Part shown: positions 24,850-36,623 of the stretch, piece by piece
Layout of the letters: the number at the start of each line of letters is the position of its first letter
Numbering within the stretch: position 1 is the stretch's first letter
Source: Paramacrobiotus metropolitanus
Taxonomy: Eukaryota > Tardigrada > Eutardigrada > Parachela > Macrobiotidae
Assembly: GCF_019649055.1 (NCBI RefSeq)
Contig: NW_026570255.1
Span: forward strand, 930,001-994,000
Direction of reading: 5' to 3'
DNA: 64,000 nt
The notes under the pieces: model-generated
Database searches by the model: none
What the model was told of the DNA's origin: nothing
Seen by the model: only the letters and a program-made list of their open reading frames with translations
Position numbers and translations under genes: made by a program

Positions 24850-25710
24850 ACTTAATCAACCAAAGAATTATTTTAAAAATATTTCATCTGCTGTCATAAA
24901 TTTAAAACTCGTTTTATTATTGCAAAAAATTTCACAAGTAAAGCTGTCAACGGCGATATAAATAAACAAGTAACAAAACCTAGTTGAATAAGTACAAATA
25001 ATAGAATTTAATAAATATTAAAATAAATAAATAAGTAATGCTATGGATTACGTTCTTTAGTAATCGACATTTAATTATTACTTCATTTAGTAATATCGAT
25101 CATTACTTCCTTTAATAACTATTATTACTGTATTGGTTTTATGGTATACGGTCTCCGACGTCCGCCGAAAGCGGCTGTTTCTGACATCCGTCAGAGCACG
25201 TGTGGCTGCGCCAACAAGGGAACCCGGCCGGGTGGTGCTGCGGCGGGAAACCAGAACCCAAAAGCTGCGGTTTATTGCGCGCCGAATTATTATCCTTTTT
25301 AGCACTTGAAATCTTATTTAAAAATTTTTAAAATGGACACAAAATTTTAAAAAAATTAGGAGATATCCCAACAAGTGTAGATATAAGCAGTACATCCAAG
25401 AGGTTTTGGAAAAATGTCAGGAAAAGCGGAATTCTTGTTATCGGAAACCCACTCCTGTTTTTATAAGCTGCGTTGCATGATTATATTTTTTGTATAAATG
25501 AAATAATTTTCAACAACACGTACACATCGATGTTTTTTTTGCAAAAGATGTAGTTGTTTAACCGACTTCTGTTACTTTGCGGAAGGATTGCGGAGCCCCG
25601 TTGTAAATATTTTTTGATGGCTCTTTCCTTCATGCAAAATTAAGCAGCGTTTTTCACTTCCAAAATTTTCATGGATGGGATTAATGGTTTGTTGCGATTG
25701 GCCATATAAT
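24850..25710. other. Intergenic, AT-rich
   Basis: AT-rich, with runs of AATAAATAA near 24955-25040. A short GC-rich island lies at 25150-25270 without a convincing reading frame. Confidence 0.35.
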
Positions 25711-25714
25711 GGTA

Positions 25715-25750
25715 CAAGAAACAGCCTCGGCTTCGCCTCCGCGTTTCTTG
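25715..25750. repeat. Nested palindrome shared with repeat U
   Basis: CAAGAAAC and GTTTCTTG form an 8-bp outer stem around GGCTTCGCC, which itself forms a 3-bp hairpin. The same core, GGCTTCGCCTC.GCGTTTCT or its complement, occurs at 30301, 48786 and in each tandem U copy (58996, 59491, 59990). Confidence 0.6.
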
Positions 25751-25934
25751 TGGTCCATGGCCATTTTATTTGAATCTGAATGAATATTTATTAAAACAAC
25801 ATCTATATTTCGTCCAAACATGCTTGGTTCATGCAATAGGGCAAACACCAATTTTCTATGAAAATCAGTTCATGATTCTCTCAACCTTGAAAGCATTCCC
25901 TTTTGCTGTACATACAGATAATTTTACGATATGA

Positions 25935-26334
25935 CCTAGCGGACCTAGCGGACTCTGTGCACTGGACAGTAGTGACAGCTCGGTCACCCGCTCACCTCCC
26001 GGGCTCTGTGCACGGACAGCAGTGGTAGCTCGGTCACCCCTTCACCGAACGGGCTTTTTCCGCCGGACGGCAGTGGTAGCTCGGTCACCTGCGCTCCTAA
26101 CGGACTTTGTACACTGGACAGCAGTGGTAGCTCGGTCACTCGTTCCCTAACGGACTTTGTACACTGGACAGTAGTGACAGCTCGGTCACCCGCTCACCTC
26201 CCGGGCTCTGTGCACGGACAGCCGTGGTAGCTCGGTCACTCCTTCACCGAACGGGCTTTTTCCGCCGGATAGTAGTGGTAGCTCGGTCACTCGTTCCCTA
26301 AATGAAAAGTAGTGACAGCTCGGTCATTCGCTCG
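25935..26334 (+). repeat. Minisatellite array, about 50-bp unit
   Basis: About eight units of roughly 50 bp contain GGACAGTAGTGGTAGCTCGG, then TCACCCGCTCACC and a GC-rich spacer (GGGCTCTGTGCAC). Units differ by substitutions and small indels. A second array of the same family is at 29912-30690. Confidence 0.8.
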
Positions 26335-26876
26335 GGCAAGTAGTCTACTGCGCCGCGCGATGTCCGTACGGTGCACTGACGACGAAAGGCAACCGCAGGT
26401 CGCTGGGCAGTTCAACACGAGCCGCGCCGGACACCCCTTTATTCACCATAAATCGCAAAGCACACAGGAGGAAATGTGACAATAAAACACAGGAGAACAT
26501 GTGACAATATGACAACAAGGCTGAATGGGTTTGAATCAACAAGGGCCGGGTGGGAGGGTTGCGCGAAATTTTACGAAGTCTCAGTGTTCAGTTGTTTTTT
26601 ACGATGAATACTGAGCACTTGCGTTACACATCGAACCCCTCTCCGATTTATGCGTGCCTCGTTGCTAAGTACTACGAGAGCTCTGCGTTAACGACATTTA
26701 ATGCTTTCAGCATTAAATGGCTTTAACGCTTTCGAGCTCTCGGTGTAAACGTATTGCCGCTTGACGGATGCCGGGGCAAGTAGTCTACTGCGCCGCGCGA
26801 TGTCCGTACGGTGCACTGACGACGAAAGGCAACCGCAGGTCGCTGGGCAGTTCAACACGAGCCGCGCCGGACACCC
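26335..26876. repeat. Direct repeat pair around a large palindrome
   Basis: The 104-bp sequence at 26335-26438 (GGGCAAGTAGTCTACTGCGC..) is repeated almost exactly at 26773-26876. Between them, 26560-26722 is nearly identical to 29750-29912. A long inverted repeat at 26675-26742 has stems CGAGAGCTC, GCGTTAA and CATTTAATGC around TTTCA. The minus strand of both 104-bp copies reads GAARVELPSDLRLPF before a stop, perhaps a captured 3' exon fragment. Confidence 0.65.
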
Positions 26877-29237
26877 CCAAACGGAACGCAACCCCCAACC
26901 CGGAGCGGAAGAAAGGCCCAAATGACCGAATTGAAAGATATGCGAATACGAGAGATCATATTCAGACAAACGGACAATTTGTGCTGCTGCATATGATTTT
27001 GGACAATTGGCAAAATAACAGGTTGTAACGGATAGGGTGGGTGCTAATTGCGAATTCAGGAAGGATCCGAAAATAGGTGCAGAATGCGAATACATATGAC
27101 TGATATGAGGCGTGGGAATCGGTGGGATCGCAACGGTGTATGTAGGAGATGTAGAGCCGAATGCGGGTAAAGTCAAGGGTCATTCATATCCGGAAGACGG
27201 GTGAGCATTCGTTGAGGGACTTGAGGCTAAACTGATTCCATGGAGTACGTACGTGGGAAATGAGCATTGTCATGGAAGAAATCAAATGATTAGGTATGAA
27301 TACAAGTTGGCACTAGCATGGAAATGATTAATAGGGTTTAAGTGTTTATTCATTGTTATAATTACTAGAATTGTGCAAGCAGATTGAAGCAATTAAACAA
27401 AAATACCGCCTATCATAAAAGCGATTGCAGATACGTAGAGTTAGTATCGTACGTAGAGTAGAGTTAGTATTAGAGATAATAGCGCATTATACATGATCGT
27501 ACTAGAGTTAGTATTAGAGATGATATTAGATGATTATTAGAAACAGAAACGGCATCAACCGGTTGAGGAAGTCTCTATAACAGACAATGGCTCATAAAAC
27601 GCTTCCAACGCTAATTATGCAACATTTAAGGTTTACCTAAGCAATCTGTTGGTTTCGATATACTAATAGTATTATATATTATACAAAAACAAAATTAAAA
27701 CTTATTAAGCAGCCTGCTGTTGGTGGCTTTTTGATATGGTGATGTGCAGTAGTTGGGTACGCGGTTACTGTAATCTCCATACGAGGTTTGATTTTATACT
27801 TATGAAAAATTTATGCAAATGTTCCACTGCATCAGAGAGCACTCATCAGGCGAAAACAAAAGGTCAGCATGTAAATTATGGCTTAGGAATAAACCGTATC
27901 AATCATATACCCTTGCTAACAATAGAACGGTCTAAATGATTAAAGTTATTGATTAACTGGATGAGTACTTATTATGAAAAATATTCTCACCGAAGAATCA
28001 GAGCATCAATGCAAAATTTGAATTGTTCGTTAAAAAAAATGTTCCTAAAAATGCATATCGGTAAGATTTTTGAGAGTGATGACCGTATGTGTAAAATATC
28101 CTTTACTGAAACGGTTAGCTTTAACGAGGGTATATAAAGTAAGCTGAATTAAAGAAAGCTGCGGCTGGTAATAGTAACTGCGTCAATAAACTAAAATAAA
28201 ATATAAAAGTAATGGTAAATGGGTGAAATAGTATAAATTGAGTCATTATGTCCACTGGAGAACATTAGAAATTTTTGAGTAGTCGCATAACGGAATCTAG
28301 GATGCAAGTCAATAAAACTCGAGTAAGCAGAAGTTACACAGATAAATTAGTATTAGTTAAAAGTAGGCAGACATACAAAGGGGAATTATCGTACTAGGAA
28401 TACTTGTGGGATAATTCTGCCTCGCTCGTTACACATTGGTATTTAGACCCAGATTTGAATCTTAGACCGTTAGCTCAAGCAGATTTGCAGCATAGGTATT
28501 TTGCAATATGTCAATAATTGTACAAAATTTTGATAACATTAATGTTAACCATGTTATTTATGTAGTTCTAGCGAAATATCTATAGAACTGTAATCGTACG
28601 ACAGCACGAAATAATTTAAACGGTTAAATTATTTTTATGTAAATGTTGAGCAACTATTAAGAAATACATTATATTATACAAAAGATTGTATACCATAATG
28701 CGCTGCCATGGCGACTGAAGATATAAGAAACAAAGGAGGGAAAAGACACATAAATACGACTTAACGAGAATTGACTGTCATTAAGATGTACTGTACTTGA
28801 AATGTACGTAATGAAAATTTCAGATTCCGCAAGGTAATTTTTTAAGGAATTGTGTATATGAAAGCTGCAGTAAAATCTTCGGTGAAAGAAGTAAAGATCG
28901 AGTGAATTAAGGAAGAAATCCACACAATGACGAACGTATACCAGGAGCTAACCATAAACAGAAAATTTTAGTAGATCCTATTTGCAGATTAACACTCGAG
29001 GAACCCTAGAATAATACTAGTACGGTTGAATAAATTCCCTGATAAACATTAAAGGTCAGCCAGTGTAAAGAAGAGAACGAGCAATTGATGGGGAAGAAAT
29101 ATACGAACGATTACCCAGTTAAGTACAGAATTCCTACGTTAGCCACAACAGACAGTTAAGATGATATAATAAGTAGTTTTAATCGTAAGGCTGGTTAGAA
29201 GGAATAAGTGAAAATAAAGTTTATACTGTACGGCCGT
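26877..29237. other. Intergenic, no gene seen
   Basis: AT-rich sequence with repeated words such as AGAGTTAGTATTAGAGAT at 27435-27535. No coding region is supported. Confidence 0.4.
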
Positions 29238-29753
29238 TTAGGAGGTTATCATTGACGGTGCTAGCTTCGCCACGATCTTCTGCACAGTATCGGCAAGTAG
29301 TTCAACATCGCCGTCGTTGTTGACCATGTGAACGGAAACTATTCCGGGGGGTTTCTGTGAGCAAAACAGAAGCTCGTGGTTGTGGTGTAGATCCTCTATA
29401 TACTGTTGCGTAATTTTTGTCTCCTCCGGACGGCCACGGGATCGAATTCGGGCAAGTGCGTTTTCTGGCATTGTCCGGACGTAAAGAATATGATGTTCAG
29501 ACGGGGATCGCGTGCGCTCATAATGCCGGTATGTGCGCTGCAGTTCCTCGAACGCTGGTTGAGGCAGCCAGCCTGCACGGAATCCCATCCGAGCGAAAAT
29601 ATAAGTGGAACTGTATGGGGATCGCTCTAGGAAAATCCGGTTATGTGTGGTTCTTCCAGTATCGATGATAGTACTGTATACATTTTCTCTCTCGATCAAG
29701 GACTGGAGTGCAACACGCTGGAAATCCGCTCCAGCATGGGCGGGGTTCTTGCG
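29238..29753 (-). CDS. Deoxynucleoside kinase-like, 3' part only
   Basis: The frame runs about 170 codons to a stop at 29238. It matches the middle and C-terminal part of the deoxynucleoside kinase family (dNK/TK2/dGK/dCK; ATP-dependent 5' phosphorylation of deoxynucleosides). Visible are the ERS catalytic-arginine motif (FLERSPYSS), the ILYVRTMPENALARI strand-helix, the Arg-rich LID (RSRGRPEE) and the YIEDLHHNHE helix. The N-terminal P-loop (GxxGxGKS) and the Glu before it are absent. Upstream, the frame meets a repeat also found at 26560, at about 29750. AG at 29754-29755 could be an acceptor from an unseen upstream exon; otherwise this is a truncated copy. Confidence 0.6.
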   Translation of the reverse strand, partial: RKNPAHAGADFQRVALQSLIERENVYSTIIDTGRTTHNRIFLERSPYSSTYIFARMGFRAGWLPQPAFEELQRTYRHYERTRSPSEHHILYVRTMPENALARIRSRGRPEETKITQQYIEDLHHNHELLFCSQKPPGIVSVHMVNNDGDVELLADTVQKIVAKLAPSMITS

Positions 29754-29912
29754 CGAAATTTTACGAAGTCTCAGTGTTCAGTTGTTTTTTTACGATGAAT
29801 ACTGAGCACTTGCGTTACACATCGAACCCCTCTCCGATTTATGCGTGCCTCGTTGCTAAGTACTACGAGAGCTCTGCGTTAACGACATTTAATGCTTTCA
29901 GCATTAAATGGC
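29750..29912. repeat. Second copy of the 26560-26722 segment
   Basis: About 163 bp nearly identical to 26560-26722, ending in the inner hairpin CATTTAATGC..GCATTAAATG. The outer half of the palindrome present at 26720-26742 is missing here, and the minisatellite array starts at once. Confidence 0.8.
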
Positions 29913-30690
29913 TGTAGTGACAGCTCGGTCATTCGCTCATCTAACGGACCTCGCTCTGCCGGACAGTAGTGGTAGCTCGGTCACTCGTTGTACACTGAAC
30001 AGTAGTGACAGCTCGGTCACCCGCACACCTCCCGGCCGCACCTTCCGCACACCTCCCGGTGGTAGCCCGGTCACCCGCTGACCTAGCGGACTCTGTGCAC
30101 TGGACAGAAGTGGTAGTTCGGTCACCCGCCCACCTAACGGACTTCCTGCGCCGGACATTATTGACAGCGTGGTCACCCGCTCACCTACCGGGCTCTGTGC
30201 ACGGACAGTAGTGGTAACTCGGTCACTCGTTCCCTAACGGACTTTGTACACTGGACAGTAGTGAGAGCTCGGTCACCCGTTCACCTCCCGGGATTCACCT
30301 CGGCTTCGCTTCCGCGTTTCTTGAGGTCTACGGCCAGTCTATTCGAATTTGTATTTTAATCGTTTTCATTCGTATCTTTTGGCTCTGTCAACTGGACTGT
30401 AGTGGTAGACTGGTGGGGCTTTCTGTACCGGACAGTAGTGGTAGCTCGTTCACCCGCTCACCTAACGGACGTTGCACACTGGACAGTCGTGACAGCTCGG
30501 TCACCCACTCACCTCCCGGGCTTTCTGCGCTGGACATTAATGACAACGCGGTCACCCGGTCACCTCCTGGGCTCTGTGCACGGACAGTAGTGGTAACTCG
30601 GTCACTCGTTCCCTAACTGAAAAGTAGTGACAGCTCGGTCATTCGCTCACCTACCGGGCTCTCTGCACCGGACAGTAGCGGTCAGAAATC
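29912..30690 (+). repeat. Minisatellite array, second block
   Basis: About 13-15 units of the same roughly 50-bp family as at 25935, interrupted at about 30297-30400 by unrelated DNA carrying half of the nested palindrome (CGGCTTCGCTTCCGCGTTTCTTG). Open frames across it (such as repeated RSPAHL words) are only a product of the repeat. Confidence 0.8.
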
Positions 30691-31632
30691 CTACGCGCTA
30701 AAGATGTTGAACACATACGGTGATAATTTAGAAAGGTGATGTTTGTTTAGAAGTAAAATACGATGATAAATATGCACTTGTTTAGAAATTGCCCTCGATG
30801 ACAACGTTCGATATGCAGTCATTCTTGTCGCAGTAACGGTCTGCTAATTAAATGCATTCTGATTAATTTAATTAGTGGAAAGTACTTTAATTTTTTAACT
30901 ATAATTTATTTGGTTTACGTGGCAACATTGCCTGGTTAAAAATACCACGATGGTAATTATTGCTATAATAATTTAGTTACATTTGGTGAAGGTTGTCAAA
31001 ACTCCTCCGCTTGGACGCTCGAAGCGGGAGAGGTTTTGAAAGAAATGAATACTATCTGGCCGGGTTTTCCACTACGGGCTCTCAAAATATAATATTGGTT
31101 TTGGTCAGTCTTTTCTGGTTTGCCGGCTCATGTGTATCCCATTCGTGGCAATATAGATCTAAATCTTGATACACGGTACTGGACGTATCGGTTATTTGGA
31201 TCTGTTATTCAGCCTTAAACTACGTGAGGAACACGCTTGACCTTTACACGCTATATTTGTAGATGACAAAATGCGCGGTGTTGGAACTTCATCAAATTGG
31301 ATCCCATTACAAGATCGACCGATCGATGAATCATCGACTTCCATCGCAAAACCAACCAGGAATACTGGAGGAAAAGAAAGCTGCATGATTCAGTGTTCAT
31401 TACGATACAATATTTGACCCAAGCTGTTTTTACGAAGCGTATCAATAAATGCTTCCTCATTGCTAAGCAACCGTACGAAATCCGGCCTGCTGCGGCTCTT
31501 GCCGTTGTGCAAAATCAATAAAAACGTTGTAGATCGAATTACGAACTGCAGTATTCGGTATCAATTAAAAATACATAATCCAACGATAGTACTTGGCACT
31601 TGCACTTCGGAATAACGACATTGTCACATAGC
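30691..31632. other. Intergenic, no supported gene
   Basis: AT-rich. A minus-strand frame at 31192-31386 starts with a moderately hydrophobic stretch but has no other support. Confidence 0.3.
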
Positions 31633-31881
31633 TTAGATCCCAGCACACCTAGCACTAAACCGCTGTAGCGCCACCCGCGTCTCGGTTCTTTTCAAGCGCA
31701 CATACGCGGTGACGCCGCCCGCCTGCCGCAGAGCCCTAACAGCTACCCTGCCATGACCGCCGGGCCTCAGCGCCCACTTGCGGAACAACACGTCAGCGTT
31801 TTGCGAACTGCCCGTTCTTGCGTTGAGGACCCCGACTACGTAGTCATCGACTTCCGGAGCTTGCACTGTCTCCTCGAGTAC
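31633..31881 (-). CDS. Possible 3' exon, unrecognised
   Basis: After a possible acceptor (GATCAG) the minus strand reads 82 codons from VLEETVQAPEVDDYVVG to a stop. The GC content and even amino-acid mix are typical of coding DNA. No family is recognised and no upstream exon was found. The first part of this exon and its acceptor lie within a 91-bp tandem duplication. Confidence 0.3.
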   Translation of the reverse strand, partial: VLEETVQAPEVDDYVVGVLNARTGSSQNADVLFRKWALRPGGHGRVAVRALRQAGGVTAYVRLKRTETRVALQRFSARCAGI

Positions 31882-32001
31882 CTGATCAACTATCTCTAAC
31901 TAAGTTTTTGAGGTTGAGGACCCCGACTACGTAGTCATCGACTTCCGGAGCTTGCACTGTCTCCTCGAGTACCTGATCAACTATCTCTAACTAAGTTTTT
32001 A
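31823..32001. repeat. 91-bp tandem duplication
   Basis: The sequence TTGAGGACCCCGACTACGTA.. at 31823 is repeated with practically no change at 31914, through AACTAAGTTTTT. The near identity implies a recent event. Confidence 0.85.
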
Positions 32002-33697
32002 AGAACTGAAAGCCGTACATTCTGCATAAAAGCAGTGACCTTTTCAGGAGCTGGCCATATGTGGTCCACAAGTTTGAATAAAAATGGCCAAGGTCTGCAT
32101 CACTAGCAGGGCGCTTTTAACAGATTTGTTGGTGGAAGAACATGTCGCGCCGTATTTGTACAAAGACCAAAAATTAATGGTGTTGATATGAAGGTTGCAC
32201 TACGATTTCGCGGTTGCTTTTGCAAGATTGTTTTATCGTTCTAAATCTATTCGGGGCACGCACAAATCTGAAAACATCTCTACAATTATTCACTTAATGC
32301 AGTGGTCATAAGCACTTGAAAATGGTTTAATTCCTGCAAAACTGGCCAGCAATCTGGCGTCAGTACAATCAATTGTTAACTCGGTAGAAGTGCTAGAAGC
32401 AAATTCTTTGGGCATTACACTTAGAAAGACAGGAATCGCATTATACCGTAGCATTAAGATTTAAGAAAAACAATTTTTCCGCTCCCATGATACAATATAA
32501 TTACCAAAAACGCAGTTTGTAAATTTAATAAAACTCCTAATAAAACTTGCACAAATCACAATAATTTATTGAAAAATTGCGTGCGGTTACAGTAGTGTTC
32601 GACTGGATGCTGTTAATGACAATCATGAAACACGGGTTCGGTGACCTTCAGCTCTCTATGGCGATCTCGTAGTCTTTGCTGGCAAATCATTGGGCTCGCT
32701 TTGCTGGAATTACCATCATGTCGTTGGCTATAATTCACGCACTGCGAGCGTCGCGCACAACCATGCTTGATCTGAGTTTTTATCGGGTGCATATGAACAA
32801 CTTGGACATATGGCCTCTCTGATAGACAATTTATTCACTCGAATGGTAGTTTTCTGCTTTGGCCTGCACAATTTACTGAGAACAGATATCGAAAATTAAT
32901 TGGGATGTGACAAAATAGTATACTCGTACATAATTAGTACAAGTATAACTGTACTTATTCCTGTTCGCATAATGTACGTACTGTGATGCTAGAAATAATT
33001 ATTAAGTATCATCTTTCTTTCAAGTTGAAGGTTCCACCTTGGTAACATGAAACTACGTAAAAGTACGTAACGAAACGCGTCACATTGCAGTACTTATTGT
33101 AACACGGGTGAAAACAAAACTTAGGTTTGCGCATCTACGTGGTACGCACATTATGAGAAAAAGACTGTTCTTATAATAATGTACATTATCGTATCCGTTT
33201 TTTTAGCAGATTGCATAAGCAGAAAAAGCGCTAGAAAGTTCGATCAAAAGGTTGCTTTGCTTCAATACGGATCATTCTAACTGCAGAGACATGATTGAAC
33301 ATCCGTGAACTAAAAGGAGTCTCTCATCACATCCGGGTGTTGTAGTGATATTTAATTATTGTTTGTTCGTTGCTCGTTGGTGTTTGATCATTCTAGCATT
33401 TCGTGCCACGAGAATAGTAACAGCAGCAACATCTACCTCCTCCTAAATCTTAGAAGGGATGGCGTTATCGACCCGGTGTTAATTTATTAATCTACGTACA
33501 GTTCATCTATTTAACATTTAATTTTTAGTTTGTCAGTTCCATTTTAATTTTATACAGGCGCTCCTTTATCCGGTGTTAATTTATTAATTAAGTTGCTTAT
33601 TTGTTTCTAATTTTATATCGGCCATCTGCAGTTTATACTTATCCATTTTTTACTATTAATTTAAAATTGGATGGTGAACTACTTCTATTTTATATCG
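32002..33697. other. Intergenic, AT-rich
   Basis: No gene is recognised. It contains several GTACTTATT/ACAGTACTTA words (32925-33100). The last 200 bases are T-rich and probably the 5' UTR or promoter of the F-box gene. Confidence 0.4.
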
Positions 33698-36623
33698 ATG
33701 GGGAATATGGAGAACTCTGATGTTGTTGTGGAATGTGGTCGAGAGGATGAAGCGCGTGATTGTGGCACAACAGTAGCAGATGCAGAAAACCAAGTGACCT
33801 TGGATTTTTCAAACGCAGGCAGACGGAACGAAAATGTTCCCTTCGGCCATGTCCACCACACCGCAGCTGCAGTCAGTTCCTCTGGTCCTGATACTTTTCT
33901 TGATCCCTGCAGCGTCGATTCAGGTAATTTTTGAAAACTATAATTAACGTCCTTGAAAGAAAATACTTTTTTAATTTTACAATGCTAAACCATGGAGTAT
34001 GACGTGTTTTTCCCGATTATTACAATACTCGTATAAACACTAACGTTCTCTATTAGGATACATTATTAATGGATAACAACAATCTCTACCCGGGAATGCC
34101 TTTTCATTAAATCGTACAACCAGATATATATTGTTTAAAATTTCTCGGTAATGAAAATTAGTGTAAATGCAGGCCAACCGGCGCTTTTCCGTTCCTCTTC
34201 ATCGTCCGTCGACCAGCTGACGCCGACCAGTCTGGATGTGCGTGACTACGAGGCGATGGCGGCCTATCTGGAGAAGCGACTGCTGGACCGGGAGCAGCTG
34301 CTGCACGGGACGGGGCAGGACATGGAGGCGCTGCGTGCAGAGTACAGGCAGACGCTGACCGAAAAGAACGAGACGCTGCAGAAAATGGCGCGGGCGCAGA
34401 GTGGCTTATTGAGTCAATTTGGACATCTGCAAACCCAGTACGAAGGGTACCAGGAGTATGCGGAGTCTACGTTAGCGTTTATGCGGATGAAATACCAAGA
34501 GGTTAGTTCACGTGGAACAAGAAGGAGACGACGACTAGCTTTTCGAGAAAAATTATTTCACTATTATTATATGAATTATTTCATAACTCGCTGGTTTTGC
34601 GTGGAAATATGACATAATGATATCGAGCATCGTGGTTCGTTCGCTGTGTAAGACTGCGAACGGCCGATCACAGATTTTCATAAATCTGAATTTATTTCAG
34701 TTATCTCTTTATACGTCAAAGTAAAAGGTTTTTCTTTTGTTTGCAGCTGGAAGCTGAGAAATGCGCATCGGAAATGTCCTTGCACTCCCGCATCGCCGCC
34801 CTCGAAGCGGAACTCTCCTCCTTGCAGGGTACTCACTGCGAACTTAAGACCCAGTCCGAGCAACTGACAAAGAGTACCCAGGATGAAGCTGCTTTTGTTC
34901 TGCGGCGGAAACTGAAGGAAACGGAATCTCTGCTGATGACAGCGCTGCAATGCGATACATCTGACGATGAACCGAGTGTCGTTGAAGAATCAGGGGATAT
35001 TCTGCAGGACGGCATTAATGTGCGAAAAGTCGTCGTGAGGTTGGTGCGCGCACTGAAGGAGATCAAGGCGCTGCGGAAGATCAATGGTGCGCGGAAGGAT
35101 GAGATTAGCGAGTTCAATAGGGAGATTGCCGAATTCCGCGAAGAGCTGGAAAGCAGCACCATCGAACGCGACAAGTAAGCTGACCAGTCTGTGCTACTCA
35201 AGCTGCTCTTTTTAATGGCACAATTACGCTAGTGTAAATTGTTTTGTGGTTACTGGTTTAATAATTCCTGTTGCTCATGTTGCCTGCAGTTTAAAACGAG
35301 TGAATCCAAGATTTGTAGCCATTTGAAAATACCAATGAAATAAAAATCGTTTAAAAATTATCGTTGGTATGTTTTTATTTGAACCAAGAATTAATTATTT
35401 TGCTTTTATTTTTAGAGTGTTTTGTACCGACGTTGTGAATGGCTCCGCCCTGCAGCGGGAGAACTTCGCCGTTGTGAAAGGTCTTGGAGGAGATGAAGTA
35501 CTTCAGTGTGGCGAAGAAAGCGACGGCTCTACCCCAAAGGGAGTCAAACGGAGACGCGAAGACCTGTTCGCAACAACCGATAAGCGCCAGAAGAGCGAAC
35601 CAGGCACCATCAGTCCCTCAACTTCATCGGTGCCGGAAGCACTACCGCCGTTCCTTCATGATGTCGACGCAGTCCGCTTCTTGCCGGTGGAAATCATGAC
35701 CGAGGTTTTCCAGTACCTGCACGTCGTTGACCGGTGCCGGGTACGGGCGGTATGTGCCGGCTGGAACGCCATTCAGCAGTCGGCCGCCGCGAGTAGCCTG
35801 CAGCAGATTCAGTTTCATTGCAAGGGTGATTTCAGTCGCGCACTCTCGGCGTCCATAGGCTGTGCGCGTGCCGTTGATGTCCCTGCACAGCGTTGTTGGA
35901 GCCGTCGCACTGTTGCCGTTGTTGGCCAGAATGCCAAACGGTCAGCGCAGCGGTGGCCGCTGTGTGGTGCTCGTTTCCTCCGGGAGATCATGCAAGGCGG
36001 GGCAGAGGAGAAGAAACTGGAGAATCTTGCGCTAAAGGATATTAGCTGCCGCTTTTTGGCTGGTCACAGCTTCCCTGCGCCCGATTACATTGCTGCGCTC
36101 CACAAGGGGTTCGACACGCTGGCGGCAGTGTGTCGGACACTGACCGTTAAGAATTTTACGTGCACAATTGACTCGTCATGGAAGGATGGCCTCGTGCCGA
36201 TAACGATCCACATCCCCTTCGGACGGATGCGCCACGATCGGCGCCTGTCTGTCGCTGACTGGTGGGGCATGATCGAGCAACGCTGTCCGCTGCTGGATGA
36301 CCATCAGACGAATCTTGTGTCAAATGCGCTGAAGGAATACAAACAGAATCCCGGCTTAGCTGACCAACTGGAACTGGTAAGGACAGTCTAACACGTTGTG
36401 ATTGCTGAATGTATATGGGTTTTACGCTTCACAGATTCGACGTGGACGGCAGCATAACGACCCTCGAAAGGGTTGCACTTACCTAAATTCCTTCGATTCA
36501 CCAAATGCTCCGCTTGCCTCCGTCGACGTGAATCGTCTGACCCGAATGACGCAATATTTGATGTATTGTGAGATCACCAACGTGGCAGTCAATGCTGAAC
36601 TGAGCTGGCCCACGTATTCCTAA
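33698..36623 (+). CDS. Coiled-coil F-box protein
   Basis: Five exons join in phase: 33698-33923, 34173-34501, 34747-35174, 35416-36376 and 36435-36623, giving 710 residues. An earlier in-frame ATG at 33671 is possible; 33698 was preferred because the codons before it look like UTR. Exons 2 and 3 encode long heptad-like coiled coils (YLEKRLLDREQLL.., AALEAELSSLQ.., LVRALKEIKALRK). Exon 4 contains a basic stretch (KRRRED), then an F-box at about residues 416-455 (FLPVEIMTEVFQYL, RCRVRAVCAGWNAI). F-boxes bind Skp1 in SCF ubiquitin ligases; the coiled coil or C-terminal half would bind the substrate. No LRR, WD40 or Kelch repeats are seen. The substrate is unknown. The exon 3-4 junction rests on phase alone. 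Confidence 0.7.

Noticed and set aside
25935-26334. CRISPR-like array
   Set aside because: Repeats and spacers are not separable; the whole 50-bp unit repeats with drift, and the genome is eukaryotic.
30005-30616. Open frames repeating RSPAHL words
   Set aside because: They arise from the 50-bp minisatellite and keep neither a frame nor a start across units.
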